Below, piece after piece: positions 53,838 to 61,291 of a stretch of 64,000 nucleotides of DNA. Made by a program: the position numbers and the translations under genes. Location: the NCBI RefSeq assembly GCF_023617245.1, contig NZ_CP067396.1:4278001-4342000 (forward strand). Reading direction: 5' to 3'. Below the pieces are notes generated by a model. That model ran no database searches. It was not told the DNA's origin and saw nothing but the letters and a program-made list of their open reading frames with translations. This stretch comes from Lysobacter enzymogenes. Its GTDB lineage: Bacteria; Pseudomonadota; Gammaproteobacteria; Xanthomonadales; Xanthomonadaceae. Every line of letters begins with the position of its first letter. Position 1 is the first letter of the stretch.

Positions 53838-54364
53838 GGAGGTTTCCTGCAAGACGTGGGAGAGGGGAGGCGAAACGAAGAGCAAAGCGCGAAGAAAAAG
53901 CCGGCCCGCGACGGCGCACGGCCGCCGACGCTGCGCGCTGCGCAGCGCGGTCGTTGGGAGGGGAGAGAGACGAATGCGGCGCAAGCCGCAGGTCGCCCGC
54001 CGCGCGGGTCGGTAGAAAGGGTCGGCAGGCTCGGCCGGCGGTCGCTCGTTTAGAGCGTCGGCCTCACCCGCCCGCTACAGGCCGCGCGCATTCGAGCGGG
54101 CGGTGCGCGGAACGCTGCGTGGTGATGGCGGCGGCGTGCGGACGTACGGCGATACATGGCGAGGCAACCTGGACGATCTGCGGGAGCGAACGGAACGGGC
54201 GAGCGGCGTGCGCGGGGCGCCGCGGTCTCAGCGCCGACACATCGCCATGCGACACCCGCCGGAAACGCGGCGGCTGGCGGACGGCAGGACGGTCGGGCGG
54301 TGTGCGTTCACGGCGGCGGATTCGGTTGCGGAGGAAGGTCGCGGCCGGGGCCGGCGACGGGGCT

Positions 54365-54429
54365 TATGTTGCATCGCGATAAAGCGATGTCAATCGAAGC
54401 GGCGGCGCGGATTGGCGAAAATATCGCCA
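54365..54429 (-). promoter_or_regulatory. Promoter-like site with two palindromes for the TonB receptor
   Basis: On the minus strand a perfect -35 TTGACA (54393-54388) is followed 19 bp later by CATAAG. The spacer contains the perfect palindrome CATCGC-N6-GCGATG (54372-54389), and a second, TGGCGA-N5-TCGCCA (54413-54429), lies just upstream. Together these look like a repressible promoter, about 510 bp before the receptor start codon. Confidence 0.45.
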
Positions 54430-54713
54430 GCGGCGGGTCTGGCGGCCACGCATCGCGAACCGCCCTGTTCAGCCGCGAAGCCCGCCGCACAAGGCGATCG
54501 CGGCCGCAGCGGCCGAGCGCGCCGGCACGCGCCCACGCCGCGCCGCGCATGACGGCATTACCGATGGTTATGAAACCTGGGCCCGTCGAAGCCGCGAAAC
54601 CGGACTGCCGACACGGCAACTGCGCAAAGAGCACGCATACCGCCTGCTTCCCGCTGCGTCATCGCGCCCCCAGGCGCCGAATTCGCCCCGAACGCCCGAC
54701 CCGCCCCCCTGAT

Positions 54714-54840
54714 CCGTCATTCCGGCGCAAGCCGGAACCCATTTTGCTGTCGCTCCGAGCCCCGGACGCTCGCGGCGGATCCAGCGGGATCAAAGATCAA
54801 GCAGGATCAAAATGGGTTCCGGCGTTCGCCGGAATGACGG
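54714..54840. repeat. Inverted pair of REP elements (ATTCCGGCG type)
   Basis: Left unit 54714-54745 (CCGTCATTCCGGCGCAAGCC onward to CCCATTTT) and right unit 54809-54840 (AAAATGGGTTCCGGCGTTCG onward to GACGG) are near-perfect reverse complements 63 bp apart. Confidence 0.88.
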
Positions 54841-55068
54841 ACTAGCCAGGCGCGCTGCCCCCGGCCAGGTCCGCGCGCATCGTCCCGCAGCAGCCACAGC
54901 CCACGCCGCTCCCCTAAGCCCAGGCGGCCCCGTCGCTTTGCCTCCCCTGCCGGTTGCCTTGCCCCCACCCACCCCGCCGCCGCGCCCCGACCAATGACCC
55001 ATGCAGGCGGTCATGGCCATGCCCTATCCTGCGCGCCAACCGGCCCCGCGCCGTCCTACTGCCCCGAG

Positions 55069-56916
55069 ATGCCCATGCGTCCGCTGCGTCCTTCGCCGCT
55101 CGTCCTCGCCCTCTCCGCCGCCCTGCTCGTCCTGGCCATGACCGCCTGCAAGCCGCACGACACCGCCGCCCCGGCCGCGCCCGCCGCCGCCGCGCCGGCC
55201 GCCGCCAGCGCCGCCGATCCGGCCGTGGACGCCGCCTTCGCCGCGCTGTCCAAGCGCTGGCTCGACGGCTTCATGAAGCTCAACCCGGTCGGCGCGACCC
55301 AGATCGGCGATCACCGCTACGACAGCGAGATCGACGACCTCAGCGCCGCCGGCCGCCAGGCCCAGCTCGACTTCAACAAGAAGCTGCTCGGCGAACTCGA
55401 CGCGATCGACGCGGCCAGGCTCTCGCGCGAGAACCAGGTCGACGCGCTGATCCTGCGCAACCGCCTGCAAGCGGACGTGTGGAACCTGCAGACCCTGCAG
55501 AGCTGGGCCTGGGACCCGCAGGTCTACAGCGGCCTGGCCGGCGACGCGATCTACAACCTGATGGCGCGCGACTTCGCGCCGATGCCGCAACGGCTGGTCT
55601 CGGCCACCGCGCGCATGGAAAAGATCCCGCAGGTGTTCGCCCAGGCCCGCGCCAACCTCGATCCGGCGCGGGTGCCGAAGATCCACGCAGAGACCGTGGC
55701 CAAGCAGAACGCCGGCGTGCTGAGCCTGATCGACACCTTCATCGCGCCCAACGCCGGCCAGCTCAGTGGCGAGCAGCGCAAGCGCCTGGACGCCGCCGTC
55801 GCCGGCCTGCGCAAGGCCGTGGCCGAGCAGCAGGTCTGGCTGGATAAGACTCTGGTGCCGAACGCCCGCGGCAACTTCCGCATCGGCCAGACCCTGTACG
55901 ACGAGAAACTCAAGTTCTCGCTGAACTCCTCGCTGTCGCGCGCGCAGATCATGCAGCGCGCGCAGGCCGAGCTGGCGCGCGTGCGCGGCGAGATGTACGC
56001 GATCGCGGTCCAGCAGCTCAAGGACAAGCCCAACGCGCCGGCGCTGCCGGACAAGCCGACGCCCGAGCAGCAGCAGACCGCGATCGAAGCGGCGCTGGAA
56101 CTGGCCTACGCCGAAAAAGCGCCGCGCGACAAGGTCGTCGATTTCGCCAAGCAGACGCTGGCCCAGGCCACCGAGTTCACCCGCGCCAAGAACCTGGTGA
56201 CCGTGCCCGACGCGCCGGTCAAGGTGATCCTGATGCCGGAATTCCAGCGCGGCGTGGCGCTGGCGTATTGCGACTCGCCCGGCCCGCTCGACAAGGGGCT
56301 GGACACGTACTACGCGATCTCGCCGATCCCGGACGACTGGAACGACCAGCAAGTGGATTCGTTCCTGCGCGAATACAACACGCGCATGATCCACCTGTTG
56401 TCGATCCACGAGGCCATGCCGGGCCATTACCTGGAAGGCGCGCACTCGGCCAAGGCGCCCTCGACCCTGCGCGCAGTGCTGCGCTCGGGCGTGTTCGCCG
56501 AAGGCTGGGCGGTGTACACCGAAGACCTGATGGCCGACTCGGGCTATCTCGACAACGACCCGCTGTTCCGTCTGGTCCAGCTCAAGTTCTACCTGCGCAG
56601 CATCGGCAACGCGATCCTCGACCAGGGCGTGCAGGTCGAGGACTGGAGCCGCGAGCAGGCCATGGACTTCATGGTCAAGCAGACCTTCCAGCAGGAGCGC
56701 GAAGCCGCCGGCAAGTGGGTGCGCGCGCAGCTGACCTCGGCGCAGCTGCCGACCTATTTCGTCGGCGCGCAGGAGCATTTCGACATGCGCCGCGCGGTGG
56801 AGGAAAAGCTCGGCCCGAAGTTCGAGATCAAGGCCTACCACGACCAGGTGCTGTCCTACGGCGCGCCGCCGGTGCGGTTCGTGCGCGAGCTGATGCTGGA
56901 CGAACCGATCCGCTGA
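55069..56916 (+). CDS. DUF885 lipoprotein (putative zinc peptidase)
   Basis: 615 residues (ATG at 55069; a second at 55075). Lipoprotein signal with lipobox LAMTAC. The DUF885 domain fills the rest: LNPVGATQIGDHRYD at the start and the zinc motif IHEAMPGHYLEG with EGWAVYTEDLM about 35 residues later, as in M3/M32-like gluzincins. Ends with LSYGAPPVRFVRELM. Probably a periplasmic or outer-membrane peptidase or carboxypeptidase; activity is inferred from motifs only. Confidence 0.9.
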   Translation: MPMRPLRPSPLVLALSAALLVLAMTACKPHDTAAPAAPAAAAPAAASAADPAVDAAFAALSKRWLDGFMKLNPVGATQIGDHRYDSEIDDLSAAGRQAQLDFNKKLLGELDAIDAARLSRENQVDALILRNRLQADVWNLQTLQSWAWDPQVYSGLAGDAIYNLMARDFAPMPQRLVSATARMEKIPQVFAQARANLDPARVPKIHAETVAKQNAGVLSLIDTFIAPNAGQLSGEQRKRLDAAVAGLRKAVAEQQVWLDKTLVPNARGNFRIGQTLYDEKLKFSLNSSLSRAQIMQRAQAELARVRGEMYAIAVQQLKDKPNAPALPDKPTPEQQQTAIEAALELAYAEKAPRDKVVDFAKQTLAQATEFTRAKNLVTVPDAPVKVILMPEFQRGVALAYCDSPGPLDKGLDTYYAISPIPDDWNDQQVDSFLREYNTRMIHLLSIHEAMPGHYLEGAHSAKAPSTLRAVLRSGVFAEGWAVYTEDLMADSGYLDNDPLFRLVQLKFYLRSIGNAILDQGVQVEDWSREQAMDFMVKQTFQQEREAAGKWVRAQLTSAQLPTYFVGAQEHFDMRRAVEEKLGPKFEIKAYHDQVLSYGAPPVRFVRELMLDEPIR

Positions 56917-56934
56917 AGGCGGCTTACGATTCGA

Positions 56935-56971
56935 ACGCAAAAGGCGCAGGGTTCCCCGCGCCTTTTTGCGT
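56935..56971 (+). terminator. Terminator of the DUF885 gene
   Basis: ACGCAAAAGGCGC and GCGCCTTTTTGCGT around a 10-nt loop, with the T-run inside the descending arm. It continues the stop codon by 19 bp. Confidence 0.85.
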
Positions 56972-56990
56972 TTCCGCGCCCCGCCCGAAG

Positions 56991-57342
56991 CCCCTGTAGA
57001 GCGACGCGAGTCGCGACCGCGCCGACACAACCACGACGCAAGCCGCAGCCGCTCACGAGACGTCGCGCACGACGGTGGTTTCGCCGCGAACGCGCCCGAG
57101 CGCTTTCCGCGCAATCCTCATCGTTCCGACAAAGGCTGCCCCCCCTCAAACCCGTCATTCCGGCGAAAGCCGGAACCCATTTTGATCTTGCTCCGCGGCG
57201 GAAAAGGCTCCCGCAAGAGCAACGGCAAAATGGGTTCCGGCTTTCGCCGGAACGACGGTGAGAGGGGGCGGATGCGGTCTCAATAGGCGAGGCCCGCCGC
57301 AGCCGCGTTGTCGCGGTCGCGGCTTGCGCCGCTCCTGCAGGG
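56991..57342. repeat. REP cluster between convergent genes
   Basis: The 474-bp gap (56917-57390) contains two element types nested: a GTAGAGCGACGCGAGTCGCG unit at 56991-57022 and its reverse-complement partner at 57310-57342 enclose an inverted pair of the ATTCCGGCG type (57152-57183 and 57227-57258). No gene is present. Confidence 0.82.
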
Positions 57343-57390
57343 AAGGATCGAAGCCGCGTGGAGAGCCGGGACCACGCAGCTTCGCAGCGC

Positions 57391-58476
57391 TCACCCGAAC
57401 ACCGCGCGCGCCGAGCCGAACGCCTCGAACAGGTCCTGCACCTCGCCGCAGCCGCCTGCGTCGTAGCCCGGCAGCTTGCCCAGTTCGGCGCGAAACCGTT
57501 CGCTGCGCAGGATCGCCAGCACTTCGCCCAACGCCGCCGAATCCAGGGTGCTCTCGCGCACCAGGAAGAAGTAGTGCTCGCTAGCGATCGGCACGAACTC
57601 CAGCCCGTAGCGCCGCGCCGGGGTCTCCAGGCCGAAGCCGGCGTCGGCCATGCCGCTGGCGACATAGGCCGCGACCGCGGCGTGGGTGAGTTCGTCGATG
57701 CCGCAGCCGCGCACCTCGTGGATCGACAGGCCCTGCCGCGCCAGCATCCGTTCCAACAGCAGGCGCGCGCCGGAGCCGGGCTGGCGGTGGATGAAACGCA
57801 CGTCGCTGCGCAGCAGGTCGGCCAAGGTCCCGATGCGTTTGGGATTGCCCGGCGCGAGGATCAGGCCGATGCGGCGCGTGGCCAGGTGCAGCACGCGGTC
57901 GCCGTGCGGGTCGATGCGCCCGGCGTAATGGGCGAGGATGTCGCGCTCGAATTCGCCGATCGGCAGATGCACGCCGGCCAGGTCGCAGGCGCCGGCGCGC
58001 AGCGCATCGAGCGCTTCGCCGGGGCTGCGGTATTTCAGGTCGACCGCAGCGTCGGCCTCGTCGAGGAAACGGCGCAGGGTCTCGACCGCGAAGCCATGCG
58101 CGGCGTGCACGCGCGGCGGCGCGGCCTGCGCGCTGAGCGCGCGGCCGAGTTCGACTTCCACCTCCGAGGCCAGGCTGTCCAGGGTCGGCGCCAGCCGCGC
58201 GGCGATGCGCTGCTCGGCCCACACCAGCCGCTCGCCGAGCGCGCTCAGGCGCGCGCCGCGGCCGCGCGCCATGCGCAGCAGCGGCGCGCCGAACAAGGCC
58301 TGCGACTGCTGCAACAGGCCCCAGGCGTAGCGGTACGACAGCCCCGCCCGGCGACAGGCCGCGGCCAGCGAACCGGTCGCGTGCACGCCCTGCAGCAACT
58401 CGATCAGCTTGCCCGGCAGCGGCTGCCCATCGGCGGCGTGCAGCGTCCACCTGGGTTGGATCTGGACCTTGAACAT
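57391..58476 (-). CDS. ModE-type HTH regulator with substrate-binding-protein domain
   Basis: 361 residues from the ATG at 58476. N-terminal LysR/ModE-like helix-turn-helix (IELLQGVHATGSLAAACRRAGLSYRYAWGLLQQ, about residues 25-60), then a periplasmic-binding-protein-like domain (from about 120: HAAHGFAVETLRRFLDEADAAVDLKYRSPGEALDAL), as in regulators of molybdenum and formate-dehydrogenase genes. Divergent from the transporter-fdhD-FdhF genes, so it most likely controls them through the palindrome at 58545-58566. Confidence 0.87.
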   Translation of the reverse strand: MFKVQIQPRWTLHAADGQPLPGKLIELLQGVHATGSLAAACRRAGLSYRYAWGLLQQSQALFGAPLLRMARGRGARLSALGERLVWAEQRIAARLAPTLDSLASEVEVELGRALSAQAAPPRVHAAHGFAVETLRRFLDEADAAVDLKYRSPGEALDALRAGACDLAGVHLPIGEFERDILAHYAGRIDPHGDRVLHLATRRIGLILAPGNPKRIGTLADLLRSDVRFIHRQPGSGARLLLERMLARQGLSIHEVRGCGIDELTHAAVAAYVASGMADAGFGLETPARRYGLEFVPIASEHYFFLVRESTLDSAALGEVLAILRSERFRAELGKLPGYDAGGCGEVQDLFEAFGSARAVFG

Positions 58477-58544
58477 GACCGACCTCGCACGGTTTCGACG
58501 CCTTCGCGCACGCCCGCTGCATTCAGGCGTCACACGGAAGCCTC

Positions 58545-58566
58545 AATCGGCTTTTCATAGCCGATT
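58545..58566. promoter_or_regulatory. Probable operator of the ModE/PBP-type regulator
   Basis: Perfect inverted repeat AATCGGCT-N6-AGCCGATT, midway between the divergent start codons (58476 and 58691), in an AT-rich stretch. The only clear palindrome in this interval. Confidence 0.68.
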
Positions 58567-58690
58567 ATTAGACTACTCATCGATATACGGCCACGTCCGC
58601 ACTGGGTTAGCCTGCGTTCGCGACCAGGGCCTCACCCCCACTTTATGCCCTGAACAGCCTATTTGCAGTGGTCATACCAGAGGGGTCCGC

Positions 58691-60373
58691 ATGTCCAGCC
58701 AAAGCGCGGCGATCGCCGCATCGCAACCGGCCACGGAAGGCCTGCTGTCGAAAGAACGCATCGTCGCCAAACCCGGTTTCAACCGCTGGCTGGTGCCGCC
58801 GGCCGCGCTCGCGATCCACCTGTGCATCGGCATGGCCTACGGCTTCAGCGTGTTCTGGCTGCCGCTGTCGAAAGCCGTCGGCATCGAGCAACCGCTGGAA
58901 TGCGCGGCCGACATGGGCTTCTTCGCGCGCATGGTCGCCACCGGTTGCGACTGGAAAGTCAGTTCGCTGGGCTGGATGTACACCTTGTTCTTCGTCCTGC
59001 TGGGCTGCTCGGCGGCGCTGTGGGGCGGCTGGCTCGAACGCGCCGGCCCGCGCAAGGCTGGCGTGGTCTCGGCGCTGTGCTGGTGCGGCGGGCTGGTGAT
59101 CTCGGCCATCGGCATCAAGACCCACCAGATCTGGCTGCTGTGGCTGGGCTCGGGGGTGATCGGCGGCATCGGCCTCGGGCTCGGCTACATCTCGCCGGTG
59201 TCGACGCTGATCAAGTGGTTCCCCGACCGCCGCGGCATGGCCACCGGCATGGCGATCATGGGCTTCGGCGGCGGCGCGATGATCGGCAGCCCGCTCGCCG
59301 ACGCGTTGATGAAGCGCTTCGCCACGCCCGATTCGGTCGGCGTGTTCGAAACCTTCCTGGTCCTGGCCGCAGGCTATTTCGTGTTCATGATGGCCGGCGC
59401 GTTCGGCTACCGGGTGCCGCCCAGCGGCTGGCAGCCGGCCGGCTGGACGCCGCCGCCGGCCAAGGACAACGCGATGATCACCCAACAGCACGTGCACGCC
59501 AGCAAGGTCTGGGGCATCCCGCAGTTCTGGCTGCTGTGGGGCGTGCTGTGCCTCAACGTCTCCGCCGGCATCGGCGTGATCGGCATGGCCTCGCCGATGC
59601 TGCAGGAAGTGTTCGGCGGCAGGCTGATCGGCGTGGACGGCGGGATCAAGTCGCTCGGCGAGGACCAGCTCAAGGCCATCGCCGCGATCGCCGCGGGCTT
59701 CACCGGCCTGCTGAGCCTGTTCAACATCGCCGGCCGCTTCTTCTGGGCCTCGGCCTCGGATTACCTGGGCCGCAAGCTGACCTACGTGGTGTTCTTCGTG
59801 CTCGGCTTCGTGCTGTACGCCTCCGCGCCGTCGGCCGGCAGCGCCGGCAGCATCGCCGCGTTCGTGGCGATCTGCTGCGTGATCGTGTCGATGTACGGCG
59901 GCGGCTTCGCGACCGTGCCGGCGTATCTGGCCGACCTGTTCGGCACCCAGATGGTCGGCGCGATCCACGGCCGCCTGCTGACCGCCTGGGCCACCGCCGG
60001 CATTCTCGGGCCGGTGGTGGTCAACTATATGCGCGACTACCAGCTCGGCCTGGGCCTGCCGCCTTCGCAGGTCTACAACACCACCATGTATATCCTGGCG
60101 GCGATGCTGGTGCTGGGGCTGCTGTGCAACCTCGCGGTGCGGCCGATCGCGCAGAAGCACTTCATGACGCCGGAGGAACTGGCGCGCGAAAAAGCCCTCG
60201 CCCACGAGAAGACCGGCCGCAACGGCGAGGCCGCCTACAGCGCCGAGCAGATGGCCTTGATCGGCCGCGGCGGCAACCCGGCGCTGGTGCTGGCGGCCTG
60301 GGCCGCGGTCGGCGTGCCGCTGGCCTGGGGCATGTGGGTGACGCTGCAGAAAGCCTTCGTGCTGTTGCACTGA
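58691..60373 (+). CDS. OFA-family MFS transporter (oxalate/formate antiporter-like)
   Basis: 560 residues, ATG at 58691. Twelve helices; typical of the OFA group are IHLCIGMAYGFSVFWLPLSKAVG, GIGLGLGYISPVSTLIKWFPDRRGMATGMAIMGFGGGAMIG and YGGGFATVPAYLADLFG. An extra hydrophilic loop near residues 75-95 and a C-terminal charged stretch (about 500-540) add length over the usual 420. Probably moves formate, oxalate or a related monocarboxylate. First gene of an operon with fdhD and the molybdoenzyme (24-bp gap). Confidence 0.88.
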   Translation: MSSQSAAIAASQPATEGLLSKERIVAKPGFNRWLVPPAALAIHLCIGMAYGFSVFWLPLSKAVGIEQPLECAADMGFFARMVATGCDWKVSSLGWMYTLFFVLLGCSAALWGGWLERAGPRKAGVVSALCWCGGLVISAIGIKTHQIWLLWLGSGVIGGIGLGLGYISPVSTLIKWFPDRRGMATGMAIMGFGGGAMIGSPLADALMKRFATPDSVGVFETFLVLAAGYFVFMMAGAFGYRVPPSGWQPAGWTPPPAKDNAMITQQHVHASKVWGIPQFWLLWGVLCLNVSAGIGVIGMASPMLQEVFGGRLIGVDGGIKSLGEDQLKAIAAIAAGFTGLLSLFNIAGRFFWASASDYLGRKLTYVVFFVLGFVLYASAPSAGSAGSIAAFVAICCVIVSMYGGGFATVPAYLADLFGTQMVGAIHGRLLTAWATAGILGPVVVNYMRDYQLGLGLPPSQVYNTTMYILAAMLVLGLLCNLAVRPIAQKHFMTPEELAREKALAHEKTGRNGEAAYSAEQMALIGRGGNPALVLAAWAAVGVPLAWGMWVTLQKAFVLLH

Positions 60374-60396
60374 CGGGCCGAACCGATGAGCGAGCG

Positions 60397-61281
60397 ATGA
60401 GCGCGAAACCGTCCTTGTCCGAACCGCAGCCCGCGCCCGGCGACGGCGCCGTGCGCCGGCGCGTGCGCCGGCTGCGCGACGGCGAGCTGCGCGTGGCGAT
60501 GGACGCGGTCGCCGCCGAGGTGCCGGTGGCGCTGGCCTACAACGACGAGCCGTTCGCGGTGATGCTGGGCACGCCGCAGGACATCGCCGATTTCGCGCTC
60601 GGCTTCTCGCTCAGCGAGGGCATCGTCGGCGCGCCCGGCGAGCTCGCGATCGAGGACATCGCCACCTCGCTGGAAGGCATCAGCGTGAGCCTGCGCATCC
60701 CGCCCGCGCGCGCCGCCGCGCTGCAGTCGCGCCGGCGCAACCTGCAGGGGCGCAGCGGTTGCGGCGTGTGCGGCACCGAAAGCATCGAAGCGGTGCTGCG
60801 GCCGCCGCCGCGGGTCGGCGACGGCCCGCGCATCGCCGCGAGCGCGCTGCAGCGCGCGCTGCGCGAACTGCGCCGCAGCCAGCCGCTCAACGCGCTGACC
60901 GGCGCCACCCACGCCGCCGGCTGGGCCGACGCCGACGGCGCGCTGCGCTTCGTGCGCGAGGACGTCGGCCGCCACAACGCGCTCGACAAGCTGATCGGCG
61001 CGATGGCCCTGGCCGGCGCCGATCCGCAGCGCGGCGTCTGCGTGGTCACCAGCCGCGCCAGCTACGAGATGGCGATGAAGGCCGCCCAGGCCGGCATCGC
61101 CGTGCTCGCCGCGATCTCGGCGCCGACCGCGCTGGCGATCGCGTTGGCCGAAACCTCCGGCCTGACCCTGATCGGCTTCGCCCGCGACGACGGGCATGCC
61201 GTCTACACCCATCCGCAGCGGCTGCTGGAAGACGGCGACGACGCCGTCGCCGCGCCGCGCGCCACGGATACGAACCGATGA
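60397..61281 (+). CDS. fdhD: Formate dehydrogenase accessory sulphurtransferase FdhD
   Basis: 294 residues. FdhD passes sulphur from IscS to the molybdenum cofactor to activate formate dehydrogenases. It has the catalytic loop SGCGVCG with C122 and C125, plus EVPVALAYNDEPFAVMLGTPQD and LRFVREDVGRHNALDKLIG (typical of the family), and SRASYEMAMKAAQAGI. ATG at 60397 is chosen since an earlier ATG at 60386 runs straight to a stop. It ends 10 bp before the FdhF-like gene. Confidence 0.95.
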   Translation: MSAKPSLSEPQPAPGDGAVRRRVRRLRDGELRVAMDAVAAEVPVALAYNDEPFAVMLGTPQDIADFALGFSLSEGIVGAPGELAIEDIATSLEGISVSLRIPPARAAALQSRRRNLQGRSGCGVCGTESIEAVLRPPPRVGDGPRIAASALQRALRELRRSQPLNALTGATHAAGWADADGALRFVREDVGRHNALDKLIGAMALAGADPQRGVCVVTSRASYEMAMKAAQAGIAVLAAISAPTALAIALAETSGLTLIGFARDDGHAVYTHPQRLLEDGDDAVAAPRATDTNR

Positions 61282-61291
61282 GCCGGCTTTC

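Larger units (their letters stand above)
53838..55068. other. Gene-poor region upstream of the TonB receptor and DUF885 genes
   Basis: 1.2 kb without a gene I can support. Open frames here are low-complexity and cross REP elements. It holds a promoter-like site on the minus strand (54365-54429) and an inverted pair of REP elements (54714-54840); between 54845 and 55060 nothing is recognised apart from the probable DUF885 promoter. Confidence 0.6.

Noticed and set aside
50856..54053. A 1065-codon open frame on the plus strand, antisense to the TonB receptor
   Set aside because: High-GC DNA opens long shadow frames opposite real genes. The product has no domain, is Arg/Ala/Val-rich, and the minus strand has a complete receptor.
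54156..54845. A 229-codon open frame upstream of the DUF885 gene
   Set aside because: It runs through an inverted REP pair and two operator-like palindromes, and its product is low-complexity.
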